Part shown: positions 34,551 to 41,972 of the stretch, piece by piece
Layout of the letters: each line of letters starts with the position of its first letter
Numbering within the stretch: position 1 is the stretch's first letter
Origin: Cellvibrio japonicus Ueda107
GTDB taxonomy: Bacteria > Pseudomonadota > Gammaproteobacteria > Pseudomonadales > Cellvibrionaceae
Direction: 5' to 3'
NCBI RefSeq assembly: GCF_000019225.1
Contig: NC_010995.1
Span: 4,512,574 to 4,576,573, forward strand
Length of the DNA: 64,000 nucleotides
Position numbers and translations under genes: made by a program
The notes under the pieces: model-generated
Database searches by the model: none
Told to the model about the DNA's origin: nothing
The model's input: the letters and a program-made list of their open reading frames with translations, nothing else

Positions 34551-36170
34551 TTAGCTTACCTTCAGGCAATCGCTGACGGCAGCAATTACGCCTGCAGTTT
34601 TGAATGCTTCATGTATTGTCGAATTTCCCCGTTGGCTATAAATATAACGGATATCGTTTTCTGGTAATTGATCCCATAGTGAAACCTTCGGTTTTTTAGA
34701 GGGATTTTTTACTTTAGGTGGCGCTGGAGTCGAATGCAAAAGATTCAGCATTCTGTGAACAACTTGCATAGTGTCCAGATTTGGATCTTCTTTTAAGGCC
34801 GCATCTATAAGAGGGACAGCTATATCCCTGTTAATTCCAAGTAATTCAGCAGCAGTCATGATGGTATTTATTTTGTCATTATCTAGCGGCGGTATTGCTT
34901 GCTCAGTATCATTGGTAAAATATTTTTGCTGTTGCAGTGCCTGAAGGAGCTTGGCCTCTACCTCGGGCATTACCAAATCACCATACTTAACTATTTCTTC
35001 AGGATTTCCACTGCGAAGTGCTTGAAGCATTTTGTGGACTGGTTGTAGATCATCCTCATAAACTTTTTTAATTAGCTCAACAGTCAATGTTTCCTTGCCG
35101 AGAATCATTGCGCGCCACTGCGATAAAACGTAAAGCTTCACCAAAATGTCGATCACTCCTTGGCTCAAGTCATAAAGAGTGTCTGTTATTTGTTGTGTTA
35201 AATTTCCCTTACTACGCAACCATTGATACTTCCAGATATAACTCACTAATCTATTCCATTCGTCATCTTGTGGAATGCGATCCCATAAGACATTACCTAA
35301 TCCTGTGGTGCGTTTCGCCATTTTAAAATCTGTTGCAAAAAGATTTCGAGCCTTAGGTGTACCAACAAAGACTACAGGTACTCCTATAGAGTTAGTTAGG
35401 GTGACGAAGAAATCCAACATTGCCTCTTCGCCTCCGGATCGCTTCTTACTTAAATGCTGGATCTCATCTATCACCAACACACCTATTGCGTGGAGGTTCG
35501 CGATTTGGGCCATTTCAGCGATCAAACTGTCTACACTTACTCTGAGTTTGCAGTAGGTATTAAAGTATTGGGTGCCTATACGGCTATCTACAGCACGAAA
35601 GAAGTTATAGCAAAGTTCGGTCAATGATCCATTACGTGGACATTCGAGCTTTAACCAGGGAATCTGAATTACGTGAAGTTCAGGATGAAAAATTGCTTTG
35701 GGATACGTCTCAAGACATTTTTGCACTGCTTTGGTTTTGCCACAGCCAGACAAACCTATGATGGAAAAACCGACTGCAGTAGATTCAACTTCTCTTCTTA
35801 CGGTTAAGTTAATATCTTTATTAACAATCCGGTCATAGCCATTGTTTAAATGTTTCTTGAAAGCTGCTGTAGCAGGGTTCCGGCCAATATACCCTTGACG
35901 AATCAACACGCTAAGTTTCTGCTCTAACACACCATGCTGTACTCTCGGTTGGAAAAACTGGTGAGTTAATCTTTGCAGCGCATGAATTCTCTGGTGCCAA
36001 TCCAGGTTAAGTTCCCTCTCATCAAATGATGGTGGTACTATCATGTCTTTGAGAACTGATTGCAAATCCTTCAATAGCGGTAACGCGCTGATAAACGGGT
36101 TATCTGTGTATTCAGGTAAACCGTGATCCTTGTATTCAGCGATTTCTATCTTATTGTTATCAATTTCCAT
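34551..36170 (-). CDS. tnsC: Tn7-like AAA+ regulator TnsC
   Basis: A 539-residue AAA+ ATPase that links target selectors to the transposase. Walker A GLSGCGKT is at residues 139-146 and Walker B VLVIDEIQ has Asp235-Glu236. A helical N-terminal extension and a C-terminal tail likely contact TnsD and TnsA/TnsB. The ATG at 36170 (or the adjacent one at 36173) overlaps the end of tnsB by about 11 bp and has GGGGA upstream; the frame is open to 36248 but inside tnsB. Confidence 0.93.
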   Translation of the reverse strand: MEIDNNKIEIAEYKDHGLPEYTDNPFISALPLLKDLQSVLKDMIVPPSFDERELNLDWHQRIHALQRLTHQFFQPRVQHGVLEQKLSVLIRQGYIGRNPATAAFKKHLNNGYDRIVNKDINLTVRREVESTAVGFSIIGLSGCGKTKAVQKCLETYPKAIFHPELHVIQIPWLKLECPRNGSLTELCYNFFRAVDSRIGTQYFNTYCKLRVSVDSLIAEMAQIANLHAIGVLVIDEIQHLSKKRSGGEEAMLDFFVTLTNSIGVPVVFVGTPKARNLFATDFKMAKRTTGLGNVLWDRIPQDDEWNRLVSYIWKYQWLRSKGNLTQQITDTLYDLSQGVIDILVKLYVLSQWRAMILGKETLTVELIKKVYEDDLQPVHKMLQALRSGNPEEIVKYGDLVMPEVEAKLLQALQQQKYFTNDTEQAIPPLDNDKINTIMTAAELLGINRDIAVPLIDAALKEDPNLDTMQVVHRMLNLLHSTPAPPKVKNPSKKPKVSLWDQLPENDIRYIYSQRGNSTIHEAFKTAGVIAAVSDCLKVS

Positions 36171-38277
36171 CATCGTCCCCGTAAATGATATCCAGCATAT
36201 TCGGAACGCTATAATCTTGTGGTTTTTCGCCCGATAGATAAACCACATTATCTTTTTTAACTGGAAGCTTTTCTGGTTTCGATTGTGGCGGCATCACGCC
36301 ATTTCGGGCACGATTAACATCAATTTCATTTTTCTTGTTTTCCCGGATGTCAGCGGTTCGTTGAGATTTAGGCAGGTGCGACATGTCTTTGTTTTTTGAA
36401 CGCGCTTCCTCAACGATCTCTTCAATTTTTTTATCGCGCGTTAATTCGCCTTTTAACTTCGTGAGTTTCGACCGCGCCCCCGTTTTGGCTTGCTCATCCT
36501 GAATTCTCCATACATCCCAAAATGTTAAGCCTCGAAAAGCTCGACTTCGTTCAGTAAGCTCAAAAGGAATAAATTTGTCGTACTTGCCATCCGGACGAAA
36601 ATAAATCGTGTCGGCACAATGCGGATCGTAAGCGACTAATACCTTCATTGATTGACCTTTAATCCTTTCGAACCATCCTTCCTTAACCGCAATCGCGGCG
36701 CTGTAATAGCAACCAAAAAGATTCAAGCCCAGTTCGGAGATAGGTACTTCTTTATGGGGCATCAAGTTGACAGCGGCAAGTTCTTCGCTGACACCCCTAA
36801 GCTTGCCCGTACGATTTTGTATTCCCCAGTTCCATAACGCTAACGGGATAAGTGGCAGATTTGTTGGTATATCGCGATCAGGATCGTAATATTCCATCGC
36901 ATGTGTGGTGTTATAAATAATGACGCAATTAATAATGATGCGAGTGATATCTCTCAATGTAAGTTCGGCGTCCATTCGATAATCCGAACCACCACGTTTT
37001 TTAACGATGGTGCTAGTGACGTAACCTTCAACGTATGGTTTAAAGTCAGCCTGCAGTGTTCTAAATTGTTGCTCTACAATGCCTTTCCAATCTGCTCTGA
37101 ACGATGGCGTGTTTTGGACGTTAATAAATAATGCCTCGGAAAGCACTTCTACTGCTTTTCCTATTAGCTCACCTTTATCCCCAAGAATAGCTTCAGGTTT
37201 ACCAATGACTGGCCATTCGTCTTGATTGATAGTAATACCGTAACTTGCGCAATATCGCACCTTGTCGAACATGGTGTTTGCCAATGCAAACATTGCACTT
37301 ACCCATGATGGCCCCTCCAATCCTACGTGCACACCAGTAATCATTCGGCTGAATACATCAATTACAATATAAATTACCGGACGACCAACAATAACGCTGC
37401 GAGTCTCTTCATCAATCAAATAAAGGTCACCAATCGTTGCATCGATCTGGTATAAGCTGCCAGGTCCCATTGCACTTGCCGTCGATGACCCCAAGACAGG
37501 GCGATAGTCCTTCTGGTAAATAATCTCGCCGAGTCGTTTTTTAATTTTTTCAGTGTCTGTTACTTCCTTTTGGAGGAAGTAATAAAATTGTTCATAGGTT
37601 GGAGCCTCGGCTAACTGCTCTTCGTTGTTTTTCTTAGAGCTATCAAACCCAAGCAAAAACAACGCCCTGCGGTATACGAACCGAACCGTATTTTCGTCGT
37701 TTGTTAAGTAATACACTTTGATAACTGTACGAAATATTTTTTCTATTTCTGCTGTGATATTGGTGCCAGTACCTAGCGCTACTTTGCGAGGACGCCCACG
37801 TTTTTTATCGGTGATGGCTTTGGGTTTGTTCGGACTCCCCTTATTGCTTGTGTCTGGATACAAAGCATTGGGATTCTTGCCACGTTGCCAATATTCTCTG
37901 AGTTTTCTGTATACCAATGCTTTAGTGGTCTCATGCTTTGCAACCATCGCTTGGATCATTTTTCCACGCGAACCACGTTCATAAATAGCAGGCTCGTCAG
38001 TAACATACGGCTCCACCATTTCCCACGCTTTTTTCTGAATATTTTTCGCCCATTGAGATTGCTTGGTTGGGTTCAGGATAAATAATTCAAAAGGGTCGTC
38101 GATCCAGCGCATCTCTTCATTAGCAAGGTGTTCCACTAGAACCGCACGCTCTACTTGCTGAGGCAACGCATTTTCAGCGTCTATATCTATCCAATAGATT
38201 GTCTTTGGTTCGCTCCATAAAATGCGATAGCGGTGATCCGATAATTCATAGACATCATTCACCAACAGCATATTCAT
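36160..38277 (-). CDS. tnsB: Transposase TnsB (DDE family)
   Basis: A 705-residue DDE transposase that binds the end repeats and makes the 3' cuts and joins. The triad is Asp279 (QIDAT), Asp367 (ILGDKGE) and Glu402 (GIVEQQF), with spacings of 88 and 35 residues, as in Tn7 TnsB. Length also matches (702 in Tn7). The N-terminal HTH region and C-terminal TnsC-contact tail are present. Its start overlaps the end of tnsA by 23 bp. Confidence 0.94.
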   Translation of the reverse strand: MNMLLVNDVYELSDHRYRILWSEPKTIYWIDIDAENALPQQVERAVLVEHLANEEMRWIDDPFELFILNPTKQSQWAKNIQKKAWEMVEPYVTDEPAIYERGSRGKMIQAMVAKHETTKALVYRKLREYWQRGKNPNALYPDTSNKGSPNKPKAITDKKRGRPRKVALGTGTNITAEIEKIFRTVIKVYYLTNDENTVRFVYRRALFLLGFDSSKKNNEEQLAEAPTYEQFYYFLQKEVTDTEKIKKRLGEIIYQKDYRPVLGSSTASAMGPGSLYQIDATIGDLYLIDEETRSVIVGRPVIYIVIDVFSRMITGVHVGLEGPSWVSAMFALANTMFDKVRYCASYGITINQDEWPVIGKPEAILGDKGELIGKAVEVLSEALFINVQNTPSFRADWKGIVEQQFRTLQADFKPYVEGYVTSTIVKKRGGSDYRMDAELTLRDITRIIINCVIIYNTTHAMEYYDPDRDIPTNLPLIPLALWNWGIQNRTGKLRGVSEELAAVNLMPHKEVPISELGLNLFGCYYSAAIAVKEGWFERIKGQSMKVLVAYDPHCADTIYFRPDGKYDKFIPFELTERSRAFRGLTFWDVWRIQDEQAKTGARSKLTKLKGELTRDKKIEEIVEEARSKNKDMSHLPKSQRTADIRENKKNEIDVNRARNGVMPPQSKPEKLPVKKDNVVYLSGEKPQDYSVPNMLDIIYGDDDGN

Positions 38278-39112
38278 AATCCTGTTCGAGCCAAAAATGT
38301 GAAGGAGTAAGATCTTTTGCTCTCAGGTTCACAATCGTTAAAGCTTCAAGATCAAAGAAGAAAGCTCGCTGGGCAAGGAACTGTCGTAGTAAAGAAAGGT
38401 GGGTACCCGGCTCGATGTTATATTCGTCATCTAATCGGGTGGTTATAGCGGTAATTTTTTGTGAAGGGGACTGATTAATCGCGGCGAGCAATATTTTAAA
38501 ATATTCTTGTTGTTGCTCAGGGGTACTCAAATCAAAGTGATTCATGTAGGGATGAAACCACTTTACATTCTTTTGGAGTAATGCCGGAATTTCCAGCTCT
38601 GTTACCAAGTTAAACTGTATGCCCTTGGAGACCCAGTAGCGGCGTTCCAATTCCATTTTTTCAAGTACACGCGGATCATCAAGTTCTTCGGCATATTTCG
38701 CAGATATTGCCCTGCGAATAGTTTTACCTTGGATATTCAGATCAACCAGAAAGTCTGTGGTAAGGACTTCGTCTGTACCTTGATAGCTCAGATGAGCTAT
38801 CCCCATCTCACGGGCAATAGTTTGTGAGTCCTCAAGAGGCACCGGAAATTGTTCGCGGATATCGGTCACCTGCGAATCCCAATCCAGCATCAGCAATACA
38901 TGGTATTCAAGGTCGGACAGCAACTGGTGAACGCGACCCACTGTAACGCTGGGCGAGCGATTATATCTTCCCCTGGAGTTCACATCCCTGACAGTCAAAT
39001 AGGGTTTATAGGCTCTGCCGGCACCTGAACCAGCGCCTTTAGCTAAACGCGAAGCTATCTGCTTTTCCGCTTTAGCCTTGATTTCCTTAGTTTTTTCGGG
39101 ATTCTTGGACAT
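38255..39112 (-). CDS. tnsA: Endonuclease TnsA
   Basis: A 285-residue TnsA that makes the 5' strand cuts and so permits cut-and-paste transposition. The catalytic residues correspond to Glu69 (LEYHV), Asp120 (TTDFLV) and Lys139 (ISAKY), with Glu-Asp spacing of 51 as in Tn7. I start at MSKNPEKTK (ATG at 39112); the frame is open to 39172 but that stretch overlaps the end repeats. With tnsB it forms the heteromeric transposase. First gene of the tns operon, 53 bp inside the innermost right-end repeat. Confidence 0.92.
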   Translation of the reverse strand: MSKNPEKTKEIKAKAEKQIASRLAKGAGSGAGRAYKPYLTVRDVNSRGRYNRSPSVTVGRVHQLLSDLEYHVLLMLDWDSQVTDIREQFPVPLEDSQTIAREMGIAHLSYQGTDEVLTTDFLVDLNIQGKTIRRAISAKYAEELDDPRVLEKMELERRYWVSKGIQFNLVTELEIPALLQKNVKWFHPYMNHFDLSTPEQQQEYFKILLAAINQSPSQKITAITTRLDDEYNIEPGTHLSLLRQFLAQRAFFFDLEALTIVNLRAKDLTPSHFWLEQDYEYAVGE

Positions 39113-39164
39113 TAAAAAACCCAGTAGCAACCTATTTTGATCAAATATAGGCCACTGCTGGGTT

Positions 39165-39231
39165 AGTATCACTAATTATTTTAAAGTATCGCCATTTATT
39201 TTAAAGTATCACTAATTATTTTAAAAAGACA
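39165..39231 (-). repeat. Tn7-like right end with three tandem TnsB-type repeats
   Basis: Three head-to-tail 20-bp repeats with no spacer (39165-39184, 39185-39204, 39205-39224), each AGTATC, 10 variable bases and TTAA, then the terminal GACA ending at 39231. Copies 1 and 3 are identical; copy 2 has GCCA for ACTA. Tight packing at the right end and spaced sites at the left end is the Tn7 pattern. The array lies where the tnsA promoter must be, so TnsB binding could repress the operon. Confidence 0.9.
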
Positions 39232-39254
39232 AAACCGGGATTTCTCCCGGTTTT
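39232..39254 (-). terminator. glmS terminator, partly formed at the insertion junction
   Basis: AAAACCGGGA and TCCCGGTTTT pair around a 3- to 4-nt loop immediately after the glmS stop. The T-run continues into the transposon end (TTTTGTCTTTTT on the minus strand). The 5 bp next to the transposon (39232-39236, AAACC) are part of the stem and are the expected target-duplication sequence on this side. Confidence 0.8.
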
Positions 39255-39300
39255 CTTCATTCGACCGTTACCGACTTGGCTAAATTCCTGGGCTGGTCTA
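39237..39300 (-). other. attTn7 recognition region (3' end of glmS)
   Basis: TnsD-type proteins bind the last codons of glmS, encoding the conserved tail (PRNLAKSVTVE here), and insertion takes place about 25 bp past the stop. The element end at 39231 lies 26 bp beyond the stop codon at 39257, matching that geometry. Borders of the bound site are estimated from Tn7. Confidence 0.7.
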
Positions 39301-41089
39301 CATCTGTGCCTTTGATAATGGCAACGTAATAGCTCAGCAATTGCAGTGGCAAGGTGTAGAGGATAGGTGCCAACCAATGATGGATATGGGGTACGTTGAT
39401 AACACGCATGGTTGCGTCAGATTCAAAGTGTGCGTCGACATCGGCAAAGACGTAGAGTATGCCGCCACGCGCGCGGACTTCTTCAACGTTGGATTTGAGT
39501 TTTTCCAGCAGGTCGTTGTTGGGTGCGACAACAATAATCGGCATTTCCGCATCGATCAGTGCCAGGGGGCCGTGCTTTAATTCGCCGGCGGCATAGGCCT
39601 CTGCGTGTATATAAGAGATCTCCTTTAATTTGAGTGCGCCTTCCATCGCAATCGGGTACTGGTCGCCGCGCCCCAAAAACAGGGCGTGGTGTTTATCGGC
39701 AAACTCTTCGGCGAGCGCTTCGATCTGTGGTGCTAACGCCAGGGATTCTTCCAGTTTTGCAGGAAGGTTTTTTAGCGCGCCAACCATGTCGTGTTGTTGT
39801 GCCGCACTCAAACCATTGTATTTGCCAATCGCCAATACCAGCATTGCCAAACCGACCAATTGTGTGGTGAACGCTTTGGTAGAGGCCACACCAATTTCCG
39901 CACCGGCGCGGGTCATGAAGGCAAGGTCTGACTCACGCACCAGCGATGAACCGGCGACATTACAAATCGTCAGGCTGCCGAGATAACCCAGGTCTTTTGC
40001 GAGGCGCAGGGCTGCAAGTGTATCTGCTGTTTCACCGGATTGGCTGATGGAAACCAGCAGGCTGTTTGGTTGCACAAAGGATTTGCGATAACGGAACTCG
40101 CTGGCGATTTCAACATTGCAGGAAATGCCGGCGAAAGATTCAATCCAATAGCGCGCGACCAGACCGGAATGGTAGCTGGTGCCACAGGCAACGATTTGCA
40201 CGTGTTTTACTTTTTTGAACAACTCAGCGGCACCGTTGCCGAAAGTTTCATCCAATACCGAGTCATTACTCAAACGACCCTCAAGGGTATTCAATACCGC
40301 ATGGGGCTGCTCATAAATTTCCTTGAGCATGAAATGGCGATATTGGCCTTTATCACCCGCGTCATAACTGGCGGTGGATTCATGGATCTGGCGTTCGACC
40401 TTGACGCCGTCGCGGTCATAAATATCAATACTGTGACGGGTAATTTCCGCAACATCGCCCTCTTCAAGGAAAATGAAACGGCGCGTTACCGGCAGGAGTG
40501 CCAACTGGTCGGAGGCAATAAAGTTTTCACCAATCCCCAAACCTATAACCAACGGGCTGCCCGAGCGTGCAACCACCAGGCGGCTGGGATCATTTTTGTC
40601 CATCAACACTGTGCCATAAGCACCGTGTAATTGTTTGACGACTGTTTGCACCGCGGCGAGCAGGTTGCCGCTGGTTTGCAATTCTTTTTCCACCAGGTGT
40701 GCAATCACTTCGGTATCGGTATCCGATGTGAATACATAGCCCTCGGCCTGCAGCCGGGTGCGCAGCGGACTGTGGTTTTCAATAATACCGTTGTGCACTA
40801 CAGCGATATGTTCTGTGGATACATGCGGGTGCGCGTTGCGCTCACTGGGTTCACCATGGGTGGCCCAGCGTGTGTGCGCAATACCGGTACCACCCGGTGT
40901 CGGGCTCGCCAGGATTGCATCGGCCAACTCTTTGACTTTGCCCAAGCGGCGCACGCGCTGCAATTCACCATTACCGCTGACCACTGCCACACCGGCAGAG
41001 TCATAACCGCGATACTCCAGGCGACGCAATCCCTCCACCAAAATATCCACCACATCGCGTTGCGCTACAGCGCCGACGATTCCACACAT
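39257..41089 (-). CDS. glmS: Glutamine-fructose-6-phosphate aminotransferase
   Basis: A 610-residue cytoplasmic enzyme making glucosamine-6-phosphate for peptidoglycan and LPS. The N-terminal glutaminase domain starts with MCGIVGAV, Cys2 being the nucleophile after Met removal, followed by tandem SIS isomerase domains (CGTSYHSG, SQSGETADT) and the tail DQPRNLAKSVTVE. Length is standard. It is preceded by a DeoR-type regulator gene 43 bp upstream. Its 3' end is the attachment site of the Tn7-like element, which leaves the coding sequence intact. Confidence 0.98.
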   Translation of the reverse strand: MCGIVGAVAQRDVVDILVEGLRRLEYRGYDSAGVAVVSGNGELQRVRRLGKVKELADAILASPTPGGTGIAHTRWATHGEPSERNAHPHVSTEHIAVVHNGIIENHSPLRTRLQAEGYVFTSDTDTEVIAHLVEKELQTSGNLLAAVQTVVKQLHGAYGTVLMDKNDPSRLVVARSGSPLVIGLGIGENFIASDQLALLPVTRRFIFLEEGDVAEITRHSIDIYDRDGVKVERQIHESTASYDAGDKGQYRHFMLKEIYEQPHAVLNTLEGRLSNDSVLDETFGNGAAELFKKVKHVQIVACGTSYHSGLVARYWIESFAGISCNVEIASEFRYRKSFVQPNSLLVSISQSGETADTLAALRLAKDLGYLGSLTICNVAGSSLVRESDLAFMTRAGAEIGVASTKAFTTQLVGLAMLVLAIGKYNGLSAAQQHDMVGALKNLPAKLEESLALAPQIEALAEEFADKHHALFLGRGDQYPIAMEGALKLKEISYIHAEAYAAGELKHGPLALIDAEMPIIVVAPNNDLLEKLKSNVEEVRARGGILYVFADVDAHFESDATMRVINVPHIHHWLAPILYTLPLQLLSYYVAIIKGTDVDQPRNLAKSVTVE

Positions 41090-41131
41090 AAAAACTCCTT
41101 AGGCTGTTAGCAATTTATAAGCAGGTCTTGT

Positions 41132-41899
41132 TTACAGGCTGGCGCAAATGACTTGCACGCCGTGTTGTTCGATTTGTTGTTTGTCTTTTTCTGCAATGGC
41201 TTCATCCGTTACCAACACCTTGATAATGGACCAGGGCAATTCCAGGTTATGGATTTTGCGGCCAATCTTGTCCGACTCGGCCATCACAATCACTTCGCGC
41301 GCGACCTCTGCCATCACCCGGCTTAAGCTGTAGAGTTCATTGAATGTAGTAGTACCGCGGGCGAGATCCAGACCATCGGCGCCGATAAAAAATTGGTCGA
41401 AGTTGTAGGAACGCAAAATCTGTTCGGCGAGTTGCCCCTGGAAGCCTTCGGATTTTGGATCCCAGGTGCCGCCAGTCATGAGGATGGTGGGTTCGTTTTC
41501 CAGCTCGCGCAGGGCGTTGGCGATGCTGAGGGAATTGGTCATCACCACCAGCCCCTGTTTGTGGGACAACTCCGGCAGCAGGGCGGCCGTTGTCGAGCTG
41601 CCGCTGTCGAGGATAATGCGGTTGTGATCGCGGATTAACTGGGCGGCAGCCCTGGCAATCGCTTGCTTACGAACCGAAACTTTTTCAGCCGGATCACTGA
41701 TCAGCTCCTGGGGAACCAATACAGCACCGCCATAGCGGCGCAGGAGCAGGCCATTGCCCTCAAGGGCAGCAAGGTCTTTGCGGATGGTAACTTCGGAGGT
41801 GGAAAACTGGTTGGCGAGGGTTTCAACGCTGACTTCGCCCTGGCTGTTTAGCAGGTCGATAATTGCGCGACGGCGCTGCTGGGTATTGCGTTTGGTCAT
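41132..41899 (-). CDS. DeoR-family transcriptional regulator upstream of glmS
   Basis: A 255-residue DeoR/GlpR-type regulator. The N-terminal winged helix (residues about 7-55, with SEVTIRKDLAALE as recognition region) is followed by the DeoRC sugar-phosphate-sensor domain with LDSGSSTTAALLPEL and FIGADGLDLARGTTTFN. In many gammaproteobacteria a gene of this kind sits next to glmS and is thought to control amino-sugar metabolism, so a sugar phosphate effector is likely. ATG at 41899. Confidence 0.9.
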   Translation of the reverse strand: MTKRNTQQRRRAIIDLLNSQGEVSVETLANQFSTSEVTIRKDLAALEGNGLLLRRYGGAVLVPQELISDPAEKVSVRKQAIARAAAQLIRDHNRIILDSGSSTTAALLPELSHKQGLVVMTNSLSIANALRELENEPTILMTGGTWDPKSEGFQGQLAEQILRSYNFDQFFIGADGLDLARGTTTFNELYSLSRVMAEVAREVIVMAESDKIGRKIHNLELPWSIIKVLVTDEAIAEKDKQQIEQHGVQVICASL

Positions 41900-41972
41900 G
41901 ATGGCTTGCCAATAAGTTTCGAAACGAAAGCAATTGTATGTATTCGAAACTTAATGGCAAGCAAATTATGGC

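Larger units (their letters stand above)
18608..39231 (-). mobile_element. Tn7-like transposon inserted at attTn7 downstream of glmS
   Basis: About 20.6 kb, bounded by TGTC at 18608 and GACA at 39231. Each end carries three 20-bp repeats of the TnsB-site kind, in opposite orientation at the two ends. The right end carries tnsABCDE transcribed inwards and lies about 25 bp past the glmS stop, exactly as in Tn7. Cargo, left to right: IS3 copy 1, candidate RNA, five-gene metabolic cluster, gene remnant, IS3 copy 2, Hachiman defence pair with regulator. The 5 bp outside the ends differ (AGATG left, AAACC right), so the left flank is rearranged or mutated. No CRISPR-associated genes are present. 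Confidence 0.92.

Noticed and set aside
39165..39224. Regular 20-bp repeats considered as a CRISPR array
   Set aside because: Units abut with no spacers, and they match the repeats at the other transposon end in inverse orientation, so they are transposase binding sites.
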